From Thalassobius vesicularis (lineage in GTDB: Bacteria; Pseudomonadota; Alphaproteobacteria; Rhodobacterales; Rhodobacteraceae), in assembly GCF_004799325.1 (NCBI RefSeq), contig NZ_SSMD01000002.1:248001-312000 (forward strand): 64,000 nt of DNA, written 5' to 3'. Below the pieces are notes generated by a model. It was not told the origin of the DNA, searched no databases, and saw only the letters and a program-made list of their open reading frames with translations. The position numbers and the translations under genes are program-made. This document shows positions 27,936 through 36,462 of this stretch, piece after piece (the stretch's first letter is position 1; every line of letters begins with the position of its first letter).

Positions 27936-29329
27936 ATCATCACCGAGGCGGCCAGCCCCAGAAAGGCCGAGAAGCCGACCACATCCGTCACCGTCGTCAC
28001 GAACGGCCCCGAGGCCAGCGCCGGGTCGATCCCGAACCGGTCCAGCGCCATCGGGATCACGATACCGCCAATCGCCGCCGAGACCTGCGTCAGCAACATC
28101 GCCACGCCGATCACCGCCGCCAGCATCGGCGCCCCGAACCAGAAGCCCGCGACCAGCGCCATGATCAGCCCGAACAGCACCCCGTTCAGCGCACCGACGG
28201 ACACCTCGCGCCCGACCACACGCATCGCGTTCTGCGCCGTCAGGTCGCGCGTGGCCAGCGCCCGCACCGTCACCGTCATGGTCTGCGTCCCTGCATTGCC
28301 GCCCATCGAGGCGACAATCGGCATCAGCACTGCCAGCGCCACCATCTGGTTAATCGTCTCGGCGAAGATATCAATCACAAGCGAGGCCAGAATCGCCGTC
28401 AGCAGGTTCACGAACAGCCACAGCGCGCGGCCTTTTGCGGCCTCAAGGATGGTATCCGACAGGCTGGCTTCGTCGCTCACACCGGCCAGACGCAGGATGT
28501 CTTCCTCGTGTTCTTCGTCCAGCACGGCCATCGCGTCGTCGATGGTGATGACGCCGACCAGACGGTCCGCCTCGTCCACGACGGGGGCGGAAATCAGGTG
28601 GTACTGGTTGAACGCATAGGCCACGTCGCCTTCGTATTGGGTGACCGGGATCACCTGGAACACGTCCTCGACGATGTCCTTCAGTGGCACCGTCCGGCGC
28701 GAGGACATCAGCTTGCCCAGCGTCACGTTGCCAATCGGATGCATCCGCGGATCGACCAGAATCACGTGATAGAACTGGTCCGGCAGCTCCTCGGCATTCC
28801 GCAGGAAATCAATCGCGTCGCCCACGGTCCAATGTTCGGGCGCGGTCACGACCTCGCGCTGCATCAGACGACCGGCCGAGTATTCCGGATAGGTCAGCGC
28901 CTGCTCGACCGCAACCCGGTCGGCGTCTTCCAGCGCCTCAAGGATGGCTTCCTGCTGCGGCTCGTCCAGGTCCTCGACCAGGTCCACCACGTCATCCGAA
29001 TCCATCTCGCGGACAGCTTCGGCCAGAACGTGCGGTTTCAGGACCGAAATGATCTCTTCCCGAATGCCCTCGTCCAGTTCCGACAGGATTTCCCCGTCGA
29101 ATTCGCGGTCATACAGCTCGACCAGGCGGCGCCGATCGTAGGTGTTCAGCTGTTCCAGAAGGTCGGCGATGTCGGCCGCGTGCAGCGGCTCCATCAGCTC
29201 TTTCAGCTGTTCAGCATCGCCCACGTCAACGGCATACAGAATCGCGGTGACGGCGCGCTTCTCCAGCGCATAGCTGCCTTCTTCGGGTTCTTCGGGCAGG
29301 TGTTCGTCGATCTGGTGCTCTTCGCTCAT
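27932..29329 (-). CDS. mgtE: Magnesium transporter MgtE
   Basis: A 465-residue Mg2+ channel: N-terminal superhelical domain (residues about 20-140, LHAADIADLLEQLNTYDRRRLVEL), two CBS domains (about 145-270, TVGDAIDFLRN and APVVDEADRLVGVITIDDAM), a plug helix and five membrane helices. The pore motif region MPIVASMGGNAGTQTMTV is intact at about residue 340. The acidic CBS surfaces (DEEHEEDIL) match Mg2+-sensing gating sites. Overlaps the cyclo-ligase gene. Confidence 0.96.
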   Translation of the reverse strand: MSEEHQIDEHLPEEPEEGSYALEKRAVTAILYAVDVGDAEQLKELMEPLHAADIADLLEQLNTYDRRRLVELYDREFDGEILSELDEGIREEIISVLKPHVLAEAVREMDSDDVVDLVEDLDEPQQEAILEALEDADRVAVEQALTYPEYSAGRLMQREVVTAPEHWTVGDAIDFLRNAEELPDQFYHVILVDPRMHPIGNVTLGKLMSSRRTVPLKDIVEDVFQVIPVTQYEGDVAYAFNQYHLISAPVVDEADRLVGVITIDDAMAVLDEEHEEDILRLAGVSDEASLSDTILEAAKGRALWLFVNLLTAILASLVIDIFAETINQMVALAVLMPIVASMGGNAGTQTMTVTVRALATRDLTAQNAMRVVGREVSVGALNGVLFGLIMALVAGFWFGAPMLAAVIGVAMLLTQVSAAIGGIVIPMALDRFGIDPALASGPFVTTVTDVVGFSAFLGLAASVMM

Positions 29330-29458
29330 TTCGCCCCCCGATTTGCCAATGCTTTGTCGTCGTCCCCTCTTAACGGAAGGTCAGGGGCGGAAACAATGGG
29401 CGCGGGCGATTTACCTTGGATTTGCCGCGCAATACTGTGGGGCGGAAAGGAAACCGCC

Positions 29459-30778
29459 ATGACCGATGACATCCTCCTGCTGGGGCAGGTGCTGAGCTTT
29501 GACGCAGACCCCTTTGCCGAAGGAATCGAGGCCGCCCGGCACGAGGCGCGCGGCGGCGTTCTGATCCGCGCCGGCAAGGTGGCCGAGGTCGGCCCCGCCG
29601 ACGATCTGCGCGCGCGTCATCCGCAGGCGGCGGTGGCGGATCATGGCAACGGGCTGATCATGGCGGGCTTCGTGGACAGCCACGTGCATTACCCGCAGAC
29701 CGCGATCATCGCCAGCTGGGGCAAGCGGCTGATCGACTGGCTGAACCACTACACCTTCCCCGAGGAGATGCGTTTTGCCGACCCCGCCTATGCGACAGAA
29801 ATCGCCGGGCGCTATCTGGATCTGGTGCTGGCGAACGGCACCACCAGCGTTGTCAGCTATTGCACGATCCACCCCACCAGCGTGGACGCGATCTTCGAGG
29901 CGGCACTGGCGCGCGGGATGCGCGTGGTGGCCGGCAAAACCTGCATGGACCGCGACACCGCCCCCGTTGGCCTGCGTGACACCGCGCAATCGGCCTATGA
30001 CGACTCAAAACGCCTGCTGGAAAAATGGCACGGGGTCGACCGGCTATCCTATGCCATCACCCCGCGCTTTTCCCCCACCTCGACGCCCGATCAGCTGTCG
30101 GCCCTGGGTGCGCTTTGGGGCGAGCACCCGGATTGCCTGATGCAGACCCACCTCTCCGAACAGGTGGACGAGATCGCATGGGTTAAATCCCTCTACCCGC
30201 AGGCGCGCGACTATCTGGACACCTACGAGGAACACGGACTGCTGCGCCCCGGCGGCATGTACGGCCACGCCATCCACTTGGAAGAGCGCGAAAAATCCCG
30301 CCTTTTGGAGGTTGACGCCGCGCTGATCCATTGTCCGACCTCGAACACCTTCATCGGCTCGGGCCTGTTCGACATGGGCGCGATGATGGGGGCCGGGCAC
30401 CGCGTCGGGCTGGCCACGGATACGGGGGGCGGGTCGTCCTTTTCGATGCTGCGGACGATGGCCGCGGCCTATGAGATCGGCCAGCTGCGCCACCACCCGC
30501 TGCACGCAGCGCACCTGCTGTGGCTGGCCACCGCCGGGTCTGCCCGCGCCATGCGGATGGAGGATAAGATCGGCAATCTGGCCCCGGGGATGGAGGCGGA
30601 TATTGTCGTGCTGGACCTCGCCTCGACCCCCGCCATCGCCCAACGCACCGAACGGGCCGAGGACATCTGGGAGGCCATTTTCCCCACCATCATGATGGGT
30701 GATGATCGTGCAATTTCAGCAACTTACGTCGCTGGTCAGTTGCGCACGCAGGGGCCCGCCAAGTCCAGCACCCAGTAA
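29459..30778 (+). CDS. guaD: Guanine deaminase
   Basis: A 439-residue zinc amidohydrolase converting guanine to xanthine and ammonia. Metal ligands: SHVHYPQT (about residue 74), QTHLSEQ, GHAIHLEERE and ATDTGGGSSFSMLRTM with the catalytic aspartate. The ATG at 29459 follows GGAAAGGAAA; the frame is open for far longer upstream but that part is antisense to mgtE. The last 43 bases overlap the 3' end of the CAP gene on the other strand. With the nearby 8-oxoguanine deaminase it forms a small purine-salvage group. Confidence 0.94.
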   Translation: MTDDILLLGQVLSFDADPFAEGIEAARHEARGGVLIRAGKVAEVGPADDLRARHPQAAVADHGNGLIMAGFVDSHVHYPQTAIIASWGKRLIDWLNHYTFPEEMRFADPAYATEIAGRYLDLVLANGTTSVVSYCTIHPTSVDAIFEAALARGMRVVAGKTCMDRDTAPVGLRDTAQSAYDDSKRLLEKWHGVDRLSYAITPRFSPTSTPDQLSALGALWGEHPDCLMQTHLSEQVDEIAWVKSLYPQARDYLDTYEEHGLLRPGGMYGHAIHLEEREKSRLLEVDAALIHCPTSNTFIGSGLFDMGAMMGAGHRVGLATDTGGGSSFSMLRTMAAAYEIGQLRHHPLHAAHLLWLATAGSARAMRMEDKIGNLAPGMEADIVVLDLASTPAIAQRTERAEDIWEAIFPTIMMGDDRAISATYVAGQLRTQGPAKSSTQ

Positions 30779-31227
30779 CGGCCGGACCGCGCCAGCCCGT
30801 ATTGCGTGTACTTACCGTTCAGCATGTTCTTGCGATGCGCAGGCGAGTCCATCCACATCTTGAACACCGCCGCCTCGGTTTTCGGGCCTTCGGCGATGTT
30901 CTCGGCCATCGAGGCGATGCAATAGCCTGCCCGCAGCATGCGCTTGTCAAAATTCAGACCCGCCGGGTTCACATGGGCCAGGTATTCCTTCCGCTCCATG
31001 TCCTTCGCATGGCCTGTCGCGGACCGCTCCAGCGCCTTGTTCTCGGTCAGCACCCCCACGCCCGCTGCGCGCCGCGCCTTGGTCAGCGCCTTGTCAAAAC
31101 TGACCTCATCCACCGGGGCAACCGGCGGCGTAGGCTTAGCCGGAGGCATGACCTTGTTCGGATCGGTCGAAAAGCACCCCGAAACCAGAAACGCCATCAA
31201 GATCACGGCACGTTTTGCGTTAAACAT
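30736..31227 (-). CDS. CAP-domain (SCP-like) lipoprotein
   Basis: A 163-residue secreted protein. A lipobox FLVSGC at about residues 13-18 follows a hydrophobic signal, so the mature protein is probably lipid-anchored. A proline-rich linker (PPAKPTPPVAP) leads to a CAP domain with HAKDMERKEYLAHVNPAGLNF, SMAENIAEGP and WMDSPAHRKNMLNGKYTQYGLA, the conserved CAP histidine and glutamate positions. Role unknown. Its 3' end overlaps guaD by 43 bases in antisense. Confidence 0.9.
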   Translation of the reverse strand: MFNAKRAVILMAFLVSGCFSTDPNKVMPPAKPTPPVAPVDEVSFDKALTKARRAAGVGVLTENKALERSATGHAKDMERKEYLAHVNPAGLNFDKRMLRAGYCIASMAENIAEGPKTEAAVFKMWMDSPAHRKNMLNGKYTQYGLARSGRYWVLDLAGPCVRN

Positions 31228-31264
31228 CTTCCCTCCGAACCTTTGGCCGACACACCGGCTGGGA

Positions 31265-32599
31265 TCAGGCCATGAGCCCGGACAACAGACGCGCCTGCCG
31301 CGCGATCAGGGCCTCGACATCAATCGTCGTGATCTGCCCGTCGCGGACGATCTGGCGCCCCTCGACATAGAGATACCGCACCTTCATCGGCCCGGCCAAC
31401 AGCAATGCCGCGGGGTCCCAGCTGCCGGCGCTTTCCAGCCCAGACACATCCCAGATCGCGATATCGGCTCGTTTGCCCGGCGCGATCTGGCCGCAATCGG
31501 GGCGGTTCAGCACCTCGGCCCCGCCACGGGTGGCGATCTCCAGCGCCTCGCGCGCGCTCATCGCGTCGGCCCCTTTCGAGACCCGTTGCAGCAGCATCGC
31601 CTGACGCGCCTCGGCGATCAGGTTACCGGCGTCGTTGCTGGCCGACCCGTCGACCCCCAGCGCGACCTTGACCCCGGCATCTCGCATCGTGCGCACCGGG
31701 GCGATCCCGCTGCCCAGACGGCAGTTCGAGCATGGGCAATGCGCCACGCCCGTGCGGGTTTTCGCAAACAGATCAATCTCTTGCCCGTCCAGTTTCACGC
31801 AATGCGCGTGCCAGACATCCGCGCCCGTCCAGCCCAGATCCTCGGCATATTGGCCGGGGCGGCAGCCGAATTTCTCCAGGCTATAGGCAATATCCTCGTC
31901 GTTCTCGGCCAGATGGGTGTGCAGCATCACGCCCTTGTCCCGCGCCAGCAGCGCGGCGTCGCGCATCAGCTCTCGGCTGACCGAAAACGGCGAGCACGGC
32001 GCGATCCCGACCCGGCACATCGACCCGTCCGAGGCATCGTGGAACGCGTCCACCACGCGGATGCAGTCGTTCAGAATATCCGCCTCATGCTCGACCAGGC
32101 TGTCGGGCGGCAGGCCCCCGGCGCTTTCGCCGATGCTCATCGCTCCGCGCGTGGGGTGGAACCGCAGGCCCAGTTCGCCGGCGGCGTGGATCGTGTCCTC
32201 AAGCCGCGCACCATTGGGATAAAGATACAGATGGTCCGAGCTGAGCGTGCATCCCGACAGCGCCAGTTCCGCCAGCCCGATCTGGGCCGAGGTAAACATC
32301 TCCTCGGGCCCGAACCGCGCCCAGATCGGGTACAGCGTCTTGAGCCAGCCGAACAGCAGCGCATCCTGCCCGCCAGGCACCGCGCGCGTCAGGGTCTGGT
32401 ACAGGTGGTGGTGCGTGTTCACCAAGCCGGGTGTGACGACGCAGCCGCGCGCCTCGACGACCTCACCGCGGGTGACCAGCCCGTGCCCGATGGCAGCGAT
32501 CTGCCCGTCGCGGATCAACACATCCGCCCCGCGCAATTCGCGGCGGTCATCGTCCATCGTCAGAATATGGTCGGCATTGCGGATCAGGGTTTCGCGCAT
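31265..32599 (-). CDS. 8-oxoguanine deaminase
   Basis: A 444-residue amidohydrolase. VNTHHHLYQTLTRAVP (metal site 1, about residue 60), HTHLAEN, WHAHCVKLDGQE, CPCSNCRLGSG and LGVDGSASNDAGN match the 8-oxoguanine deaminase subgroup, which turns oxidised guanine into urate, rather than guanine or hydroxytriazine deaminases. The ATG at 32599 is preceded by AAGGAG, part of which is locked in a nine-pair inverted repeat, suggesting control at translation or by a repressor. Confidence 0.88.
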   Translation of the reverse strand: MRETLIRNADHILTMDDDRRELRGADVLIRDGQIAAIGHGLVTRGEVVEARGCVVTPGLVNTHHHLYQTLTRAVPGGQDALLFGWLKTLYPIWARFGPEEMFTSAQIGLAELALSGCTLSSDHLYLYPNGARLEDTIHAAGELGLRFHPTRGAMSIGESAGGLPPDSLVEHEADILNDCIRVVDAFHDASDGSMCRVGIAPCSPFSVSRELMRDAALLARDKGVMLHTHLAENDEDIAYSLEKFGCRPGQYAEDLGWTGADVWHAHCVKLDGQEIDLFAKTRTGVAHCPCSNCRLGSGIAPVRTMRDAGVKVALGVDGSASNDAGNLIAEARQAMLLQRVSKGADAMSAREALEIATRGGAEVLNRPDCGQIAPGKRADIAIWDVSGLESAGSWDPAALLLAGPMKVRYLYVEGRQIVRDGQITTIDVEALIARQARLLSGLMA

Positions 32600-32600
32600 G

Positions 32601-32637
32601 GTCACACTCCTTTGGCCCCCTTCGGTCAGAGTGTGAC
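32601..32637 (-). promoter_or_regulatory. Inverted repeat overlapping the ribosome-binding site of 8-oxoguanine deaminase
   Basis: Nine bases, 32601-32609, are perfectly complementary to 32629-32637 with a 19-base spacer. In the mRNA the 3' arm (GAGTGTGAC) contains half of the AAGGAG Shine-Dalgarno and ends one base before the start codon, so a hairpin would hide the ribosome site. It may equally be a repressor operator. Confidence 0.55.
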
Positions 32638-32700
32638 AGGGCGCGACAGAAAGGGACAAAGGACTCGCGCCGTTACCGCTTTATCGGACGCACCAAACGA

Positions 32701-33498
32701 TCAATCAAGAGGCACATTGCTGAGAATTTTAAGCGCCTCGGCGTGTTGTTCGGCCCCCGCAGCGGCCAGAATGCGCCCGCCTTCGTGGGCCGGCCCACCC
32801 TGCCAGTCGGTGACCAGACCGCCCGCCGCCTGAATCACTGCAATGGGTGCCTGCACGTCGTAATTGGACAATCCCGCCTCGATCACCAGGTCGATCTGAC
32901 CTGCGGCCAGCAGCGCATAGGCGTAGCAATCCATCCCATAGCGCGTCAGCCGGCATTTCGAGGCGACGTCATGGAACCCCTGCCCTTCGGCGGCACTACC
33001 CACTTCGGGGAAGGTCGTGAACACGATGGCGTCCAACAGCGGGCGCGAGCCCAGAACGTTCAGCGGGCGCGGCCCGAACGGCCCGTCCATCTGCGCCTGC
33101 CCCAGACCGCCCCAGAACCGCTCTTTGATATAGGGTTGGTCGATGACGCCGAAAATCGGGCCCGAGGCATCCGACGCGGCGATCAGCACGCCCCAAGTCG
33201 GCGTGCCGGACAGAAACCCACGCGTGCCGTCGATCGGGTCCAGCACCCAGGAAATACCGCTGCGCCCTTCGGTCCGGCCGAATTCCTCGCCGATGATCGT
33301 GTCGTCGGGGCGCATTTCAGCCAGCACCGCGCGCATGGCCCGTTCGGCGGCGCGATCACCCTCGGTCACCGGATCAAAGCCCGCCGACAGCTTGTTGTCC
33401 GCCTCAAGGCCCGGACGCCGGAACCAGGGGCGAACGGCCTCGCGGGCGGCATCGGCCAAAGCATGGGCCGTGGCAATCAGGCTGTCGTGATCGGTCAT
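32701..33498 (-). CDS. hisN: Histidinol-phosphatase, inositol-monophosphatase family
   Basis: A 265-residue Mg2+-dependent phosphatase; the HisN branch removes phosphate from histidinol phosphate in histidine synthesis. Visible: GFDPVTEGDRAAERAMR, the metal motif GEEFGRTEG (about 68-76) and WVLDPIDGTRGFLSG (about 83-97), then DCYAYALLAAGQIDLVIEAGLSNYDVQAP. The TRGF form of the motif is typical of HisN; SuhB-type proteins have TTNF, as in the second family member at 57.5 kb. GGAGG precedes the ATG. Confidence 0.88.
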   Translation of the reverse strand: MTDHDSLIATAHALADAAREAVRPWFRRPGLEADNKLSAGFDPVTEGDRAAERAMRAVLAEMRPDDTIIGEEFGRTEGRSGISWVLDPIDGTRGFLSGTPTWGVLIAASDASGPIFGVIDQPYIKERFWGGLGQAQMDGPFGPRPLNVLGSRPLLDAIVFTTFPEVGSAAEGQGFHDVASKCRLTRYGMDCYAYALLAAGQIDLVIEAGLSNYDVQAPIAVIQAAGGLVTDWQGGPAHEGGRILAAAGAEQHAEALKILSNVPLD

Positions 33499-33551
33499 GG
33501 TATCCTCCGGCGCTGCGCTATCTCAGCGCCTACACCAGCGAACAGCGTGGC

Positions 33552-33920
33552 TCAAGCGGCGTCGGACAAGACCTTGGCCAATTCGAACAACCGGCGGCGC
33601 TGTTCCTCGGGGATGGCATAGAACGAGCGGATCAGATCCAGCGCCTCGCGGTTCATCATCAGATCGCGGGTTTCATCGGTGATCTGCTCTGCCTGCGCGT
33701 CGTCGTTGATGCCTTCGAAAAAGCAGCTGATCTTGACGCCCAACGCCTCTGCGATGTCCCAGAGACGAGACGCACTGACGCGGTTCGCCCCGGTTTCGTA
33801 TTTCTGAAACTGCTGGAATTTGATGCCGACCTTTTCGGCCAGATCTTGCTGGGTCATGCTCATCATCCAGCGATGGTGCCGAATGCGCTGCCCTACATGC
33901 ACGTCCACCGGATGCGTCAT
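33552..33920 (-). CDS. XRE-family transcriptional regulator
   Basis: A 122-residue protein with a central lambda-repressor-type helix-turn-helix (residues about 10-65: VGQRIRHHRWMMSMTQQDLAEKVGIKFQQFQKYETGANRVSASRLWDIAEALG is spread over this range). This type, with the KFQQFQKYE recognition helix, is abundant in alphaproteobacteria. The C-terminal half is a charged helical region (DETRDLMMNREALDLIRSFYAI) that may bind a partner or ligand. The start at 33920 follows GGGGA. Divergent from the quinone oxidoreductase gene. Confidence 0.88.
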   Translation of the reverse strand: MTHPVDVHVGQRIRHHRWMMSMTQQDLAEKVGIKFQQFQKYETGANRVSASRLWDIAEALGVKISCFFEGINDDAQAEQITDETRDLMMNREALDLIRSFYAIPEEQRRRLFELAKVLSDAA

Positions 33921-34084
33921 GAATAATCCCCTACTGGTTCCACCACTCACAGGACGGCCTAGCAGACCTTCCCTGACCAAAACGTAAAAAGAACACCAAA
34001 CGTCCGAAATCTATCGGATTTTGAATGTGGATCAAGCATCGGTCTCATCAAAAACGGGAAAAAAATGAATGTTCTGACAATTAA

Positions 34085-34122
34085 GCGGCGAATTGGACGG
34101 GTTCGATGACCAATTCATCCGC
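34085..34122. promoter_or_regulatory. Inverted repeat upstream of quinone oxidoreductase gene
   Basis: GCGG and GAATTGG (34085-34096) are complementary to CCAATTC and CCGC (34110-34122), spacer 13 bases, about 65 bases before the start at 34188 and between two divergent genes. A candidate operator, possibly for the adjacent XRE regulator. Confidence 0.4.
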
Positions 34123-34187
34123 CAACACGCAGGCCGTTTGACAGCCCCCTTGCCGCTTCGCATAACAGCGCAAACCGGAGGAAACAG

Positions 34188-35147
34188 ATGCGCGCCTTTC
34201 ACGTCCCCACCATCGGAACCCAGCCCGAGCTGACCGAGTTGTCGATCCCTCAGCCCGCCAAGGGGCAGATCCGCCTGAAAATCGCGGCCTGCGGTCTGAA
34301 CTTCGCCGATCTGCTGATGATTCAGGGCAAGTATCAGGACACCCCACAGGCGCCGTTTACCCTGGGGATGGAGGTCGCGGGCGTTGTCGATCAGCTGGGC
34401 CCCGATACGGACGGGCCTGCGGTCGGCACCCGCGTTGCGGTGTTCGGCGGTCAGGGCGGGCTGGCTGATTACGGCGTTTTCGACGTGAACCGCTGCGTCG
34501 AAATCCCCGACTGCATGAGCTTCGAGGACGCCGCCGCCTTCCAGATCGCCTATGGCACCAGCCACGTGGCGCTGGATCACCGCGCGCGGATGCAACCGGG
34601 TGAAACGCTGCTGGTCACCGGTGCCGCCGGTGGCGTCGGGTTGACGGCGGTCGAGATCGGCAAACTGATGGGCGCGACCGTGATCGCCTGCGCACGCGGC
34701 GCTGACAAGCTGGCCGTCGCAAAGGCCGCTGGCGCGGATCACCTGATCGACGCCGAAAGCCAGGACATCCGGGGCATCGTCAAATCGCTGGGCGGCGCGG
34801 ACGTGGTCTATGACGCGGTCGGTGGCGAGCAATGGCAGGCCGCCTTCCGCGCCTGCAAACCCGAGGGTCGCCTGCTGCCCATCGGATTCGCCAGCGGCGA
34901 GGTTCCGCAAATCCCCGCCAACCACCTGCTGGTGAAAAACCTCAGCGTGCTGGGCGTCTACTGGGGCGGCTATATGGCGTTCCACCCGCAGGTCATCACC
35001 GACAGCCTGCGCACCCTGATCGGCTGGTACGAACAGGGCAAGCTGAAGCCGCATGTCAGCAACGTCGTGACGCTGGACAACGCGGCCGAGGGGCTGGAGC
35101 TGCTGCGGACCCGCAAGTCCACCGGCAAGGTCGTCGTGACCCCTTAA
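34188..35147 (+). CDS. NADPH:quinone oxidoreductase-like MDR protein
   Basis: A 319-residue zinc-free medium-chain dehydrogenase/reductase. GroES-like N-terminal domain with GLNFADLLMIQGKYQ and PFTLGMEVAGVV, then a Rossmann domain with the NADPH loop LLVTGAAGGVGLTAVEIGKLMGA near residue 140-162 and GGADVVYDAVGG. Acts on quinones or acyl-CoA/enone substrates; the true substrate is not evident. Start preceded by GGAGGAA. Ends three bases before the stop of the converging LysR gene. Confidence 0.9.
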   Translation: MRAFHVPTIGTQPELTELSIPQPAKGQIRLKIAACGLNFADLLMIQGKYQDTPQAPFTLGMEVAGVVDQLGPDTDGPAVGTRVAVFGGQGGLADYGVFDVNRCVEIPDCMSFEDAAAFQIAYGTSHVALDHRARMQPGETLLVTGAAGGVGLTAVEIGKLMGATVIACARGADKLAVAKAAGADHLIDAESQDIRGIVKSLGGADVVYDAVGGEQWQAAFRACKPEGRLLPIGFASGEVPQIPANHLLVKNLSVLGVYWGGYMAFHPQVITDSLRTLIGWYEQGKLKPHVSNVVTLDNAAEGLELLRTRKSTGKVVVTP

Positions 35148-35150
35148 ACG

Positions 35151-36002
35151 TCACATCGCGCGATAAGCTTGGCGCAGCTGGTCGGCCAGATGGCCGATCA
35201 CCTGTTTGCGCCCCTTGTCGGTCACGTACATGTTGATCTGCTGCGCCCCCAGATCGGGCAATTGCCCCCCGTGCTGGATCTGCTCCAGATGGCGCGGCTC
35301 GGTGCCGTCGATCATGGTGTGCACGGCCAGATCGGCGCTGACGGTGGCCTCGATCGTGCGGTCCGATTCCGTCTCGACCGCGATTTCCCAATCCACGCCC
35401 GACTGATCCAGCGCGGCAATAGCCCCGGCGCGGAAGATACAGAATCGCCCAAAGGCCAGACGCAACGGGCGCTGTTTCCAAGCCGACCCGCCGGGCGAAC
35501 CGACCCATCTGAGCGGCTTGGTGGTCAGGGTTTCGCCCCCCGCCTCCAGCACCGCCTCGGTGGTCAGGATCACGTCGCATTCGCCGCGCTGGAACTGGGC
35601 CTTCAGCTCACGCGTGAACGAGGTGATCAGGTTCACCTTCATCCGCGGGAACTGATGGGCGAACCGCTGCAACACCTGCGGCACGGCGGGATAGACGATG
35701 TCATGCGGCACGCCCAGAACGATCTCGCCCTCGAACACCTGATCGGTCAGCCGCGACATCACCTCGTCGTTCAACTCGACGATGCGCCGCGCGTAGGACA
35801 GCAACTGCTCGCCCGCCGCCGTCAGGCCGATCGCGCGGGTCGAGCGGTCCAGCAGCGGCACGCCCAGCAATTCCTCGAGCCGCTTCAGCTGCATCGAAAC
35901 CGCCGACTGCGTCAGGTTCAACACCCCCGCCGCGCGCGTCACGCCGCCAAGATCCGCCACCGCCACGAAAGAGCGCAGGGTCGTCACGTCCAGATTTCGC
36001 AT
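35151..36002 (-). CDS. LysR-family transcriptional regulator
   Basis: A 283-residue LysR regulator: winged helix at residues 1-62 (LRSFVAVADLGGVTRAAGVLNLTQSAVSMQLKRLEELLG spans this part) and a periplasmic-binding-type effector domain (GEIVLGVPHDIVYPAVPQVL, RGECDVILTTEA). The start at 36002 (MRNLDVTTL) is typical; ATG at 36038 would add 12 residues of non-family sequence. Divergent from a DUF1127 gene with a perfect 7-bp inverted repeat between, its likely binding site. Confidence 0.93.
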   Translation of the reverse strand: MRNLDVTTLRSFVAVADLGGVTRAAGVLNLTQSAVSMQLKRLEELLGVPLLDRSTRAIGLTAAGEQLLSYARRIVELNDEVMSRLTDQVFEGEIVLGVPHDIVYPAVPQVLQRFAHQFPRMKVNLITSFTRELKAQFQRGECDVILTTEAVLEAGGETLTTKPLRWVGSPGGSAWKQRPLRLAFGRFCIFRAGAIAALDQSGVDWEIAVETESDRTIEATVSADLAVHTMIDGTEPRHLEQIQHGGQLPDLGAQQINMYVTDKGRKQVIGHLADQLRQAYRAM

Positions 36003-36058
36003 ACCATCACCATTCTTGATGAATACCAGTGCAAACATTCATTTTCAAAATGCCGCAA

Positions 36059-36091
36059 TTGCATCCATATACATCATCAGAATTGATGCAA
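36059..36091. promoter_or_regulatory. Inverted repeat between LysR and DUF1127 genes
   Basis: TTGCATC (36059-36065) and GATGCAA (36085-36091) are perfect complements, and a second pair CATCA/TGATG lies inside (36073-36088). The T-rich to A-rich dyad is in the divergent intergenic region where LysR regulators normally bind. Confidence 0.5.
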
Positions 36092-36127
36092 CAAACTAAA
36101 ACCATCACACATTGGAAAGGAACCGCT

Positions 36128-36346
36128 ATGTTCGCCCCCCATTCCCTGCGCTACTCCCTTGCGTCCCGTCCGCTGCGTGTGTCGATGCTGTGCCGCCTGC
36201 AAACCGCCATCGCCCTGCACCGTCAGCGCCGCGCCCTGGCCTGCCTTGACGCGGCCGCGCTGGCCGATATCGGCCTGACCCGCGCCGAGGCCCTGTCCGA
36301 GGCCGGCCGCCCGTTCTGGGATGCCCCGAGCCACTGGCGCCGCTGA
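36128..36346 (+). CDS. DUF1127 family small protein
   Basis: A 72-residue arginine-rich protein with the DUF1127 (YjiS-like) motif at its C-terminus: RRALACLDAAALADIGLTRAEALSEAGRPFWD. In Agrobacterium and Rhodobacter, small DUF1127 proteins take part in RNA turnover and phosphate or stress responses. AAAGGAA lies upstream of the ATG at 36128. Divergent from the LysR gene, which probably controls it. A strong stem-loop follows. Confidence 0.9.
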   Translation: MFAPHSLRYSLASRPLRVSMLCRLQTAIALHRQRRALACLDAAALADIGLTRAEALSEAGRPFWDAPSHWRR

Positions 36347-36372
36347 TCGCCCGGACAGCCGCCAAATCCGCC

Positions 36373-36402
36373 GAGGGGAGCCTTGAAATTCAAGGCCCCC
36401 TC
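36373..36402 (+). terminator. Stem-loop after the DUF1127 gene
   Basis: GAGGGG and GCCTTGA pair with TCAAGGC and CCCCTC (one bulged A, three-base loop), 27 bases after the stop. It lacks a T-run but is stable and lies ahead of the next promoter region. Confidence 0.5.
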
Positions 36403-36462
36403 ACCGATATTCGAGACAAGCTCCTTCCCAACGGGGCATCTGGAACACACTCGGAGGCTTAG

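Noticed and set aside
27930-27940. 6S RNA next to the 5-formyl-THF cyclo-ligase gene
   Set aside because: mgtE overlaps the cyclo-ligase start by four bases, so there is no room for an RNA gene upstream.
26049-28619. Plus-strand open frame of 856 codons
   Set aside because: It lies opposite ymdB, OsmC, the cyclo-ligase and mgtE, all well supported, and its composition is that of a complementary-strand shadow.
27902-29458. In-frame upstream extension of guaD giving a 958-residue protein
   Set aside because: The added part is antisense to mgtE and has no domain; the guanine deaminase family starts at the ATG at 29459, which has a good ribosome site.
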